A DNA stretch of 64,000 nt from Rhizobium sophorae (GTDB lineage Bacteria; Pseudomonadota; Alphaproteobacteria; Rhizobiales; Rhizobiaceae), in contig NZ_JABFCN010000021.1 in NCBI RefSeq assembly GCF_013087515.1, positions 62,001-126,000 on the forward strand, read 5' to 3'. The notes below the pieces were generated by a model, which was given only the letters and a program-made list of their open reading frames with translations, was not told where the DNA came from and did not search any database. Shown here in pieces: positions 28,142 through 36,744 of this stretch. The position numbers were made by a program, and so were the translations under genes. How positions within the stretch are numbered: the stretch's first letter is position 1; each line of letters begins with the position of its first letter.

Positions 28142-29143
28142 TCAGTCGGCGCAATCCGCCTCCGATATACGCAATGTTTCAGAGGGATATACTCCATAGC
28201 GCTTGCGATAGTCCGCAGAAAATCTGCCTCTATGAATGAAGCCCCATTTCAGAGCGACCTGCTTGACCGAGATGCCAGGCTCGCCTGTCATCAGTTCCTG
28301 ATGCACTGATTCCAACCGTAGGTGCTGCAGAAATGCCAGAGGGGTCGTATTTCGGAAGTTGCGAAAACCGCTCTGAAGAGTGCGTCGGCTCACGCCACAA
28401 GCCGTTGCGATTTCCTCAAGAGATAGCGGCCGAGCAATATTGGCACGCATATAGTCGACCGCCCGCTTAACGGCCTTGGGTAAGGGTGGTTCAGCAACGC
28501 GGCATAACTCAGGTGAGTAGCGATGCTGCGCAGCTTCGATCAAAAGCTCTATCGTCGTTTCGGTGAGGAGATTAAGTGCTATCGGCGATTGAAGGAGGGT
28601 TCCGTCTCGTAATCCAGCATAAAGCACTGGTACCAGTTGCACCAAAAGGGAGCCGAACCCGACCGATAGGTCGATTTCTGGCGAAAAATCGAGGCTGCCT
28701 CTTATTGGCGTATTGAGCCGACGTGCTAAACGGCGCGTCAGCTCATCATGGGAGATCCTAAGACCCAAATGTTTCCTGGGCCCAATGAATTGGGTTGTAC
28801 TCGCCGACATACTGTTCACGAAAACGCCACGCCTTCCCTCTGACAGGATTTGTCTGCCGTCCACGGTAACGACCGATCGCCCATATAGTGGAAGCATGAT
28901 AATGTTTGCCTCCGCCGGTCCCTGGTGCTGGACCGTTAGGTCGCCCTCGTAATGCGCGGCAATAACTGCAATCGGGCCATTGGTAATCGCATGTATATCG
29001 TAGGCGATCGTCTTGTCGCCCTGTACATGCGCTGGAGATTGCGGGGAAAGCCTGGAAAGCGCTTCCGCGAGTTCCTCGCTGCAAGTGCCTTTGAGCGAGA
29101 AATGGTCAATCTTGGAGGGGACACTCTCAACTCTCCACATCAT
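28142..29143 (-). CDS. AraC-family transcriptional regulator
   Basis: DNA-binding regulator of 333 residues. The N-terminal part has the AraC-binding-like domain 2 pattern (GPAEANIIMLPLYGRSVVTVDG). The C-terminal 100 residues form two helix-turn-helices: LSLEEIATACGVSRRTLQSGF, and VKQVALKWGFIHRGRFSADYRKRYGVYPSE. The frame is open to 29173, but ATG 29143 has GGAAGGAAGTG just upstream. Its target is unknown. It faces the flavin block across the second IS6 remnant and may regulate neighbours inside the IS-bracketed segment. Relatives often respond to small aromatic or hydrophobic ligands. Confidence 0.88.
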   Translation of the reverse strand: MMWRVESVPSKIDHFSLKGTCSEELAEALSRLSPQSPAHVQGDKTIAYDIHAITNGPIAVIAAHYEGDLTVQHQGPAEANIIMLPLYGRSVVTVDGRQILSEGRRGVFVNSMSASTTQFIGPRKHLGLRISHDELTRRLARRLNTPIRGSLDFSPEIDLSVGFGSLLVQLVPVLYAGLRDGTLLQSPIALNLLTETTIELLIEAAQHRYSPELCRVAEPPLPKAVKRAVDYMRANIARPLSLEEIATACGVSRRTLQSGFRNFRNTTPLAFLQHLRLESVHQELMTGEPGISVKQVALKWGFIHRGRFSADYRKRYGVYPSETLRISEADCAD

Positions 29144-29379
29144 CACTTCCTTCCCGAAACGGTTTCCAAGCATGAGGTCGGCCTTTCGCCATCGACGGGC
29201 GAACAGGGCAATTGAGGGTTTGCAGCCGGTCCTTCGCCGTCACTTCGACGGGAATCTTAGACTTAAGGGCAAAGAGACGAGCCCATGACGCCGGTCGATT
29301 TTGTCAGTGATGCGCGAGCAATTTGGGCCCATAGGTTCATCGCTTCTACTCCCAGTTCGCGACGATGGCTCGTGGTGAG

Positions 29380-29696
29380 GTCATGGGGTGGGGTGTGGAA
29401 CAGGGTGGAGCCGAAGCGCTACATCCGGCATGAACTCTCGTTTTACAGCGTGGTAGGATCGAAGCTTGTTGTTGGCGGAGGTATGACCAAATTACTCTGC
29501 CCACAGGCGGATCGTCTGGTGCGAGACAATGATCCCAGGACCGGCCAGCATGGCCTCGATCACCCGCAGGCGCAAAAGCAAAGCGGAAAGAAAGCCACAC
29601 CGCGTGCGCAATAATTTCAGCAGGAAAGCGGCGGGGGCGATAAAGCGGGTCACGGTTTGTCATGCCCAATCATCGCACAGCGAACCCAAGGTCCGT
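29380..29696 (-). mobile_element. Remnant of an IS6-family insertion sequence (2), internally deleted
   Basis: Minus strand, starting at ATG 29663: MTNRDPLYRPRRFPAEIIAH, then after a frame change RLRVIEAMLAGPGIIVSHQ and TIRLWAE. After a deletion and another frame change it reads KLRSYHAVKREFMPDVALR. These are N-terminal and then C-terminal transposase segments, so the catalytic middle is missing. Bases 29664-29696 match those beside remnant 1, marking a shared element end. The stop codon of the neighbouring ribB gene (29670-29672) lies inside this element end. It cannot transpose by itself. Confidence 0.78.
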
Positions 29697-30473
29697 TCCC
29701 CCCGTTGGCACCTGCGAAACGCACTTTTCTTGTGCTGTATCAGAGACTGCGAACGCAGTAGTTCCGCTCTCCCGCTGGGGGCATGTAGTACGTCTGCTTG
29801 CCAGATACGAAACATTCGACAGCGCCGCCGCCGCGCCCGCGTCCTCTAAACGAGGGCCGCGTTCATCGATCTCGCGGCAATAATCGATCAGGGCTTCGAT
29901 GGTCACCATGAGAAGGTTGTGGCGCGCGGCGAATTCGCTGAGTTCGGGAAGACGCGCCATAGTGCCGTCGTCGTTGGCGATTTCGCAGATAACACCCGCT
30001 GGCTCGAGCCCGGCGAGCCGAGCGAAATCCACCGCGGCTTCCGTATGGCCGGGGCGTCCGAGAACACCCGACGGGTTTGCCCGCAGGGGGAATATGTGGC
30101 CTGGCCGGGACAGCTCCTCCGGCATCGTCGATGCGTTGGCAAGCGCCCTGATGGTCTTGGCGCGGTCTTCTGCGGAAATACCGGTCGATACGCCTTCTAT
30201 CAGGTCCACTGAGACCGTGAACGCCGTCTGCATGGAATCCGAGTTGCGCTCCACCATGAGCGGGATATCCAGTTCGTCCAACCGCTCCCCGGTCAAGGGA
30301 ACGCAGATCAGGCCGCGCGCATAACGCATCATGAAGGCAACATGATCGTTCGTCACCTTCTCCGCGGCAACGAGGATGTCGCCCTCGTTTTCCCGGTCTT
30401 CGTCGTCCACGACGATGATCATCTCTCCGGCGGCGATTGCTTTAACCGCGCTCTCGATGGAAGCAAACTTCAT
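29670..30473 (-). CDS. ribB: 3,4-Dihydroxy-2-butanone-4-phosphate synthase, RibB, with altered C terminus
   Basis: Makes the four-carbon riboflavin precursor from ribulose 5-phosphate. The acidic Mg-binding loop [10 protein letters not shown] is at residues 23-32. [10 protein letters not shown] and [14 protein letters not shown] carry further active-site residues. The catalytic domain ends near residue 205 ([10 protein letters not shown]), which is the normal end of a RibB-only protein. About 60 more residues follow, are not RibB-like, and finish inside the IS6-family remnant, which supplies the stop. No GTP cyclohydrolase II domain is present. It is the last gene of the ABC/FMN-reductase transcript (15-base gap), so it probably boosts flavin supply when the operon is on. 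AAGGAG precedes the ATG. Confidence 0.9.
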   Translation of the reverse strand: MKFASIESAVKAIAAGEMIIVVDDEDRENEGDILVAAEKVTNDHVAFMMRYARGLICVPLTGERLDELDIPLMVERNSDSMQTAFTVSVDLIEGVSTGISAEDRAKTIRALANASTMPEELSRPGHIFPLRANPSGVLGRPGHTEAAVDFARLAGLEPAGVICEIANDDGTMARLPELSEFAARHNLLMVTIEALIDYCREIDERGPRLEDAGAAAALSNVSYLASRRTTCPQRESGTTAFAVSDTAQEKCVSQVPTGGTDLGFAVR

Positions 30474-30488
30474 GTTCTTCTCCTTGAA

Positions 30489-30998
30489 CTAACCATGGCC
30501 CAGAGTGCGTGCGAGTTGGCGGTCGACCCGCTCCCGAAGTTCCGCAGATGGTGCCGAATCCGGGAAGTCGCCGTCCATCGCATAGATGAAGTCACCGCGA
30601 ACCTCGGCTTTGAAGAAGCCCATCAATGAGCGCAGGTGAGCCTCGACATGCTCGCCATGGGCCTCGGCCTTGCCCGTTGCGAATATCAAAACGGGTCTAC
30701 CCTGCAGGGCTGTCATTTCGAAGAGGTCGAAAAGATGCTTGAGAAGACCGGTCATCGAGGACTTGAAGACCGGTGTCCCCACAACGAGGACGTCTGAAGA
30801 TTGGATTGCGTCAAGAACGTTCGCAAGTCCAGCAGGAGCCTCCGAACGCCACAGCGTGGTTCCTAACACCGGGAGAACATCGACCAGGTCAAAGAGATAC
30901 CGGCCGTGGCCGGGCGAGACGCTCGAGAGTGCGTATTCCCCGAGCGCCCGCGTCTTGGAGGGGCGCGAGACATTGCCGGTTATCGCGACAATCTTCAT
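30489..30998 (-). CDS. NAD(P)H-dependent FMN reductase (MsuE/SsuE family)
   Basis: Flavodoxin-fold reductase, 169 residues. The N-terminal ITGNVSRPSKTRALGEYAL is the flavin-phosphate loop, and VVGTPVFKSSMTGLLKHLFDLF is the conserved second flavin-binding region of the SsuE/MsuE type. Such enzymes supply reduced FMN to two-component monooxygenases, so the likely partner is the LLM monooxygenase encoded at 38102-39226. GGAGGG precedes the ATG. It lies between the permease and ribB genes with gaps of only 15-16 bases, so it is cotranscribed. It is a second, unrelated flavin reductase besides 39773-40282. Confidence 0.88.
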   Translation of the reverse strand: MKIVAITGNVSRPSKTRALGEYALSSVSPGHGRYLFDLVDVLPVLGTTLWRSEAPAGLANVLDAIQSSDVLVVGTPVFKSSMTGLLKHLFDLFEMTALQGRPVLIFATGKAEAHGEHVEAHLRSLMGFFKAEVRGDFIYAMDGDFPDSAPSAELRERVDRQLARTLGHG

Positions 30999-31014
30999 TT
31001 TGCCGGCCCTCCGA

Positions 31015-32031
31015 TCAGATCTGGTTGCGGATATGCGGGGTACGCGCGTAGACGGCCACCATCGGCACGATCAGCAAACCCACGATCGCCTGTTGCGCGG
31101 CAAAGCTGAGGCCGAGCCCGACCAGCAGGGACGTCAATATCGTCAATACGAGTACCCCGAGAACGGTTGCCCCGTATCCGCCTGCGCCACCGAGCAACGA
31201 GGTGCCGCCGATCACAACGGCCGCAACGGTGGTGAAGAGATATGGGTCTCCGACGCCAACGAAGCCGCCGCCGGAAAACCCGAGCAGCAATACGCCCGTC
31301 AGTGCCGACATCGCCCCACTGATACCGTGAATGCTGGTCCAGACCTTGGTTTCGGAAATGCCAAGCCGTGCCGCTGCAGTCCTGCTGCCGCCGACGGCGT
31401 AGATGGAGCGGCCGAACCATGTGTTATACAGAGCCCAGATGGTGACGAGCGTGACGAGGAGCCACACCAGTACCACTGGCGGCAGGGGCAGCCCGAAGGT
31501 CTTCCCGTTGAACGCGGCGATATTGCGGAGCCAGTCCGGTACGGGGGCGAAAACCGTTCCGCCGTAGTCGGAACCGATGGAGGTGTAGAGTTGTACCGCG
31601 CCGACAAATGCGAAGCCGACCCCAAGGGACATGATGAGAGCCTGGCCCTGCAGCTTGAAGCTCAAAAAGCCGTTCGCAAGCCCGATTGCTGCTCCCAGGA
31701 GAACGACCGCTATCACGGCCAGCCAGGCAGGCATCCCGGTGACCAACAGGCTTGGGAAGAGAATATTCGCTCCCCCGATGACATATGGAATGGAGAGATC
31801 AAGCGCGCCAACCATGGCACATAGCGTCTGTCCCAACGATGCAAGCCCCAGGAAAGCGGCAAGCAGCAATATCGAACGCGCGTTACGGGGCGAGATAAAC
31901 CCCGGAACAAGGATCGTACCCAACACGAGAAGTGCGGCAAGCAGACCAAAGCCAATTACGATGCTGCGCTGAAGCTTTACCGATCGTCCTGTGATTTGGC
32001 TCATCGTCTGTTCCGTTGTGAGTGAAGTCAT
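31015..32031 (-). CDS. Sugar-type ABC transporter permease (transporter 3, second)
   Basis: RbsC-family permease, 338 residues, multi-spanning, with VVIGGTSLLGGAGGYGATVLG near the C terminus. It is a near copy of the permease encoded at 3997-5016. GAGAGGAC precedes ATG 32031. The gene order ATPase, permease, permease is the same as in transporter 1, but on the opposite strand. Confidence 0.9.
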   Translation of the reverse strand: MTSLTTEQTMSQITGRSVKLQRSIVIGFGLLAALLVLGTILVPGFISPRNARSILLLAAFLGLASLGQTLCAMVGALDLSIPYVIGGANILFPSLLVTGMPAWLAVIAVVLLGAAIGLANGFLSFKLQGQALIMSLGVGFAFVGAVQLYTSIGSDYGGTVFAPVPDWLRNIAAFNGKTFGLPLPPVVLVWLLVTLVTIWALYNTWFGRSIYAVGGSRTAAARLGISETKVWTSIHGISGAMSALTGVLLLGFSGGGFVGVGDPYLFTTVAAVVIGGTSLLGGAGGYGATVLGVLVLTILTSLLVGLGLSFAAQQAIVGLLIVPMVAVYARTPHIRNQI

Positions 32032-32043
32032 TACCAGTCCTCT

Positions 32044-33012
32044 CTAGAAAGCCGTGCGCCGGGCCGTCATGAATACGTTGACGAGGAGCGATGCCACGAG
32101 GATCAGGCCGAAAGCCATTTGCGTCACGAACCCCGTCACGCTTCCGAAGCTGAAGGCGGAAAGCAGGTACGAGATGAGGAACATGTTCAGCGCACCAAGC
32201 GTGGCCCCCAAAGCTCCTCCTCTCCCGCCAGCCAGGTTTGCGCCACCGAGCACCAGGGCGGTAACCGCCTGGAGCGTGTAGCTGCTTCCCTGGGTAGGAT
32301 CGCCAGAAGAGATCAATGCCGTATAGCTGAGCGCGGCAAGGCCGACGAAGACGCCGCCGAGGAGATGGGCGCAGATGCGTACGGTGTCGACTTTCACCCC
32401 GCTCGTGTAGGCCATCCGTTCGTCAGCGCCTGTCATGCGAAGGTGGGAGTAAAAGGTGGTCCGGCGCATAACGGCCCAAAGAGCCAACGCCGCCAAGACG
32501 ATGATCAGCACCGGAGATAAGATCGTCGTTCCTGCTCCCCACGTCATCATCCAGTCCGGCGCAACGCCGCCCGGCCTTGACATGACCATGAGGTTCAAGC
32601 CTGAAAGGACGAGGAAGCTGGAGAGCGTGACGATGATGGGGGCGACCCGGACGTAGATGATGATGAGCGCCTGCAGCAACTGATACAGTGCGCCGACTGC
32701 CACCACCCAGCAAATCACTGCGAGCGGAGACGTGTAACCCCTTGCTGAGAGCCAGCCGATCAGGGTGACGTTCACGAAACCCATCAGCGGGCCAACGGAA
32801 AGGTCGACCGAACCGCGGCCTGCCATCACGATCGGTGTCAGGGCCAGCGTCGTGAGGATCAAAGGTGCTGCGACGATGATTGCTCCGCCCATTCCGGTTG
32901 CGGTGAACAGCCGCGGCGAGAGCACGGCTGCGGCGACGAGCAACACTCCGAAAAGAACGAGCGGTACGGTCAGCGACCTGTCGAGCGCAGGAAATCCAAA
33001 ACGTTGCGACAT
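32044..33012 (-). CDS. Sugar-type ABC transporter permease (transporter 3, first)
   Basis: RbsC-family permease, 322 residues, a paralog of the product of 3011-3985; both share stretches such as ADERMAYTSGV and SYTALISSGDPTQGS. The conserved loop reads LVLGGANLAGGRGGALGATLGA. Its start touches the ATPase stop by one base (TGATG), so translation is coupled. It is the likely heterodimer partner of the following permease. Confidence 0.9.
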   Translation of the reverse strand: MSQRFGFPALDRSLTVPLVLFGVLLVAAAVLSPRLFTATGMGGAIIVAAPLILTTLALTPIVMAGRGSVDLSVGPLMGFVNVTLIGWLSARGYTSPLAVICWVVAVGALYQLLQALIIIYVRVAPIIVTLSSFLVLSGLNLMVMSRPGGVAPDWMMTWGAGTTILSPVLIIVLAALALWAVMRRTTFYSHLRMTGADERMAYTSGVKVDTVRICAHLLGGVFVGLAALSYTALISSGDPTQGSSYTLQAVTALVLGGANLAGGRGGALGATLGALNMFLISYLLSAFSFGSVTGFVTQMAFGLILVASLLVNVFMTARRTAF

Positions 33013-34571
33013 CAGTGTGCCTTTCTCTCTTTGGAGAATTCCATGGTGTCGGCAACCGAGCGGCCGAACATTGCAGCGAGAATGGTTTCTTCGTTGATGT
33101 CGGGGCCGTCGAGGGAACGATGGATGCTCCCTTTGTGAAAGACATCAACGCGATCGGCGAAACCGAGAAACTCTTCGATCTCGCTTGAAAGGTAGATTAC
33201 CGAGCCGCCACCTTCGGCAAACAGCCGAAGCTCGCGATACAGGTCGCGTTTGGTGTTGAGGTCCACGCCTCGAGCAGGGTCGTTAAGAACGATCACTCTG
33301 GGATCATTGGCGAAGGCACGACCGATCAGGACCTTCTGCTGGTTACCCCCGGAAAGGGACGTAATGCGGTTGTCCGGGTGCCCGATCTTGACGCGGAGCC
33401 GCTCGACCTCCCGGGCAAACGTCTGCTTCAGCCTTTTACGCCTGATGACACCGAACGGCCCCAGGTTCTTTTGGTAGATACCGATGGCGAGGTTCTCGAA
33501 AATGCTCTGCTGTGGGAAAATTCCTTCCCGCTTCCGGTCTCCGGATACGTACACAATGCCCTTATTCGCGGCGTCGTCGAGCGTGCTGACTTTGACGAGA
33601 CCGGTGCTTTCCCGATCCAGGATCCGGACCTCCCCTCCGAACGGCGACATAATCCTGGCGACCAGTCGCACGAACGCGTCCTGGCCCTGGCCGTCCAGAC
33701 CCGCAACGCCCACGATAGATCCCTGCGGAAGGACGAAGTCGAAGGGTTGCGATGCCTCTTGGGGGCGCGCGCCATGCACGGAAAGAACCTCCTTGCGATC
33801 ACCCGACAGGCCCGCTGCAGACGTTGAAGCGGCGGCGGAAATCTGGCGGTCTTGAGGGGTCATCATGCGGAGGAGGTTCGCCTCGGTGATCTCGGATTTC
33901 TCAAGGACACCGACGGTGAAACCGTCTCTCAGTATTGTCGCCCGGTCGGCGATACGGACGAGCTCAGCGATGCGGTGCGTGACGATGATTACCGCGCACC
34001 CCTCGGACCGGAGCCGATCGATCTCTTCGTGGAGCCGGACGGTCGCGTCGAGATCGAGTGCAGCCGAGGACTCGTCCAGGATCAAGACCTTGGGTTTCCT
34101 CAGGACGGCGCGGGCGATAACGATCCATTGCTTGATGCTGAGCGGAAGATCACCGACGTTCTGCCTGAGATCGATATGCTTTCCGACCAGGCGGTCCAGA
34201 AGGCTTTGCGCAACGCTTCCACGTTCCTTGGAGGATTTCCGAAGCGAGAACAGGTCCTCGCTTCCCACGAAAAGGTTGTCGAGGACACTTGCCTCATCGG
34301 CGACAAGGACTTCCTGGAAGATCGTAGCGAGACCAACCTCTTTGGCATCGACTGGCGAGGTGATGGACTTGCCAAGGATTAGGACAGATCCTCCATCGGC
34401 AGCGATAACGCCGGACATGATCTTCGCCATGGTGCTCTTGCCGCTGCCATTCTCGCCAACGATCGCGTGCACCTCTCCTGCCCTGGCGACAAAATCGCAT
34501 TTCTTCAAAGCCTTCGTTTCGCCAAACGATTTGGCAACGGCCGTCATGCTTACGGCGACGTCATTCGTCAT
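33012..34571 (-). CDS. Sugar-type ABC transporter ATP-binding protein, fused double NBD (transporter 3)
   Basis: RbsA-type double-NBD ATPase, 519 residues. First half: GENGSGKST, a diverged signature LPLSIKQW, and Walker B VLILDESSAAL. Second half: no P-loop Lys (GLDGQGQD), SGGNQQKV, and VLNDPARGVD in place of LLDEPTRGVD. These deviations are identical in kind to the ATPase encoded at 1461-3014, so they are inherited from a common ancestor. The frame is open to 34613, but ATG 34571 has AAAGGGAGG seven bases upstream. The operator at 34689-34713 lies about 120 bases before the start and separates this transcript from the GFA gene. Confidence 0.9.
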   Translation of the reverse strand: MTNDVAVSMTAVAKSFGETKALKKCDFVARAGEVHAIVGENGSGKSTMAKIMSGVIAADGGSVLILGKSITSPVDAKEVGLATIFQEVLVADEASVLDNLFVGSEDLFSLRKSSKERGSVAQSLLDRLVGKHIDLRQNVGDLPLSIKQWIVIARAVLRKPKVLILDESSAALDLDATVRLHEEIDRLRSEGCAVIIVTHRIAELVRIADRATILRDGFTVGVLEKSEITEANLLRMMTPQDRQISAAASTSAAGLSGDRKEVLSVHGARPQEASQPFDFVLPQGSIVGVAGLDGQGQDAFVRLVARIMSPFGGEVRILDRESTGLVKVSTLDDAANKGIVYVSGDRKREGIFPQQSIFENLAIGIYQKNLGPFGVIRRKRLKQTFAREVERLRVKIGHPDNRITSLSGGNQQKVLIGRAFANDPRVIVLNDPARGVDLNTKRDLYRELRLFAEGGGSVIYLSSEIEEFLGFADRVDVFHKGSIHRSLDGPDINEETILAAMFGRSVADTMEFSKERKAH

Positions 34572-34688
34572 GCCCATCCTCCCTTTAGGCAGCAGCAAAT
34601 CGCGCCAGGGCATCCGATGCCCGGCCTCTTGCTGGATTGTGACTGCCGTCTTTGAATGCTCCGAGTACTCACCCGGCGAACTGCAGAA

Positions 34689-34713
34689 TGACAGATTGTC
34701 TGCTAATCTGTCA
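34689..34713 (-). promoter_or_regulatory. Operator before the ABC ATPase-permease-flavin supply transcript
   Basis: TGACAGATT (34689-34697), then GTCTGCT, then AATCTGTCA (34705-34713): perfect nine-base arms with a seven-base spacer. It also contains the shared TGACAGATTGTCTGC. It lies 118 bases upstream of the ATPase start at 34571. Confidence 0.75.
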
Positions 34714-34854
34714 ATAGAGACGTCATGCCCTTGTCGGGATGTCGAGTTGGTTTCGATGAAATCACGATGATATGGTCGCTAGACGCCCCGATATTTGCGA
34801 AAGCGCGTTGGCACGCACCTGACGTCCGGTCAGTGGTTCTCAACCGGAACTCGT

Positions 34855-34880
34855 CCGCCAGATCGGAAGCGATCTGGCGG
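34855..34880. repeat. Perfect ten-base inverted repeat
   Basis: CCGCCAGATC (34855-34864) and GATCTGGCGG (34871-34880) flank GGAAGC. It is located about 230 bases after the GFA gene. It could be an mRNA-end structure or a protein site; no T-run follows on either strand. Confidence 0.45.
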
Positions 34881-35109
34881 CCTCCGCTATCAAGCCAAGA
34901 CCAAAGCGCTGTTGAAGGTGTCCGGTCATGGGAATTACCATCGCACCCACTCCGATGAAGGCGACCGTTTCAATTGGGGGATACGTCACAGCCCAACCTC
35001 CACGCTTCGAACGCGGCAAGTGCCACTCGATTTAGCCCCTTCACGGGCGTGCCCGGGCAAACCGCACTCATTGTCGATCAGCCCATAGGGGCGCGCAACC
35101 GTGAAAGGA

Positions 35110-35514
35110 TCACGGGAATTCTTCGAAGTTTTCCTTCGCGGGGTCGTGGGCAAGCCACGGCGTGGCGTGGGACAGCCAGACGTTGGACATAGGAACTGAA
35201 CCAGGATCAGTGTCAAAAGTGCCTGCCCGCAGCACCTTCATCTCCGGGTTGGCAGGCCGTTCGGCATAAACGTGCGAACCACACCGTGAGCAGAACCACC
35301 TCAGTTTTCCAGGCGTCGACTCAAAGCTGTGAAGGACGTCATCGCCGGAAATCAGATTAAAGTTCTCACTCTTCACCTTGGCGGCAGTGTTATGATCGGC
35401 CGCATGGGACTTTCTGCACGTCTGGCAGAAGCAGTTCCACATCGGGCCGTCCAGTTCCGACACTTCGTACTGGACCGCTTTACATTGGCAAGATCCGAGG
35501 ATCGGCATCTTCAA
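35110..35514 (-). CDS. GFA/CENP-V domain zinc protein
   Basis: Small protein of 134 residues with the zinc-binding pattern of the GFA family (named for glutathione-dependent formaldehyde-activating enzyme): Cys9 and Cys11 (GSCQCK), Cys28, Cys30 and Cys33 (CFCQTC), and Cys75 and Cys78 (FCSRCGS). The family is functionally poorly defined; some members handle glutathione adducts of aldehydes. Its ATG overlaps the stop of the aminotransferase gene (ATGA), so the two are coupled. In this operon it might trap an aldehyde released by the monooxygenase, but that is inference. Confidence 0.82.
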   Translation of the reverse strand: MKMPILGSCQCKAVQYEVSELDGPMWNCFCQTCRKSHAADHNTAAKVKSENFNLISGDDVLHSFESTPGKLRWFCSRCGSHVYAERPANPEMKVLRAGTFDTDPGSVPMSNVWLSHATPWLAHDPAKENFEEFP

Positions 35515-36722
35515 AATCCTTTCATTGCTTTATCGAGTTGTGGCGGTCGCGCGCTCGCGGAAAGCCACCGCTTCAGGTTCCGTGCAGCCTGCCGGATTCT
35601 GTCTTCATTCTCCACGAGAGCCAGCCGTACGAATTCGTCACCCATCTCGCCGAAACCGATACCAGGCGAAATCGCGACCTGTGCCTTCTCGAGCACGAGT
35701 TTCGAAAACTCCAGCGAGCCAAGGTGTCGGAAATCCGGAGGTATCTTAGCCCATGCGAACATCGTCGCCGCAGGAGCTGGAACGTCGAAACCGGCATCGG
35801 CAAAGGTCTTCACCAGTGTATCTCTGCGCGTCTTGTAAATGTCTCGGGCCCGCGCGGCGTCCTCCCCGTCCGAGTTTAGGGCATGAGCGGCGGCGACTTG
35901 GATTGGCGTAAATGCTCCGTAGTCCAGGTACGATTTCACGCGCGTCAACGCCCGGATGAGGCGTTCGTTGCCCACCGCAAACCCAACGCGCCAACCGGGC
36001 ATAGAGAATGTCTTCGACATCGAGGAGAACTCGACGGCCACGTCGATCGCGCCGGGGACTTCGAGAACAGACGGCGGCGGCGGACCGTCGAAATAGATTT
36101 CAGCGTAGGCGATATCCGACAGAACGATGAGATCGTGCTTCTTCGCGAAGGCGATGACGTCCTTATAGAAGTCGAGCGTCGCGACGCGAGCGGTGGGGTT
36201 CGACGGGTAGCTTATGATGAGCGCCAGAGGCTTCGGTACCGAATGCCGCACCGCCATTTCGAGAGCTTGGAAGAAGGTCTCATCCGGCTCGACCGGTACC
36301 GACCTTATCACGCCCCCTGCCATGACAAATCCGAACGTATGAATCGGATAGGAAGGGTTCGGACAGAGAATGACATCCCCGGGGGCGGTTATGGCCTGCG
36401 CCATGTTCGCAAACCCCTCCTTGGACCCGAGCGTTGCAACAACCTGGGTATCCGGATCAAGCTTCACATTAAACCGGCGGGCGTAATACGCAGCCTTGGC
36501 GCGGCGAAGCCCGATAATGCCCTTGGAAGCCGAATAGCGGTGCGTGCGCGGATGCTGCACCGCTTCGCATAGCTTGTCCACAACCCAGCTTGGCGTGGGA
36601 AGATCGGGATTGCCCATTCCAAGATCGATGATGTCGACTCCGGCCGCGCGCGCGCTGGACTTGAGACGGTTCACCTGGTCGAAGACGTAAGGAGGCAAAC
36701 GCTGTATCTTGTGGAATTCCAA
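35511..36722 (-). CDS. PLP-dependent class I/II aminotransferase (AlaC/DapL-like)
   Basis: Aminotransferase of about 403 residues. FHKIQRLPPYVFDQVNRLK at the N terminus and DIIDLGMGNPDLPTP are typical of the AlaC-type alanine/glutamate-pyruvate group. The PLP lysine lies in SSMSKTFSMPGWRVGFAVG. The frame is open back to 36788, but TTG 36722 has AAGGAG upstream and gives the normal N terminus, so a TTG start is proposed. It sits between the binding-protein gene and the GFA gene. An aminotransferase inside a transporter operon suggests that the substrate or a breakdown product carries an amino or keto-acid group, or that pyruvate/alanine is an end product. Confidence 0.87.
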   Translation of the reverse strand: MEFHKIQRLPPYVFDQVNRLKSSARAAGVDIIDLGMGNPDLPTPSWVVDKLCEAVQHPRTHRYSASKGIIGLRRAKAAYYARRFNVKLDPDTQVVATLGSKEGFANMAQAITAPGDVILCPNPSYPIHTFGFVMAGGVIRSVPVEPDETFFQALEMAVRHSVPKPLALIISYPSNPTARVATLDFYKDVIAFAKKHDLIVLSDIAYAEIYFDGPPPPSVLEVPGAIDVAVEFSSMSKTFSMPGWRVGFAVGNERLIRALTRVKSYLDYGAFTPIQVAAAHALNSDGEDAARARDIYKTRRDTLVKTFADAGFDVPAPAATMFAWAKIPPDFRHLGSLEFSKLVLEKAQVAISPGIGFGEMGDEFVRLALVENEDRIRQAARNLKRWLSASARPPQLDKAMKGF

Positions 36723-36744
36723 CTTCTGGCTCCTTATCGTAGGT

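Larger units (their letters stand above)
34572..35109. other. 540-base intergenic region with operator and palindrome
   Basis: Apart from the operator at 34689-34713 and the palindrome at 34855-34880, no gene was recognised. Short frames exist but show no family pattern. It splits the minus-strand block into an upstream part (40282-35110) and a downstream part (34571-29670), and probably carries the promoter of the latter. Confidence 0.5.

Noticed and set aside
30474..30488. FMN riboswitch upstream of ribB
   Set aside because: Only 15 bases separate ribB from the preceding gene, so there is no room for the element; ribB is expressed as part of the operon.
30670..31824. Long plus-strand open frame (384 residues) across the FMN reductase and permease genes
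   Set aside because: It is antisense to two clear genes, has no family pattern, is rich in charged residues typical of a shadow frame, and has no ribosome site.
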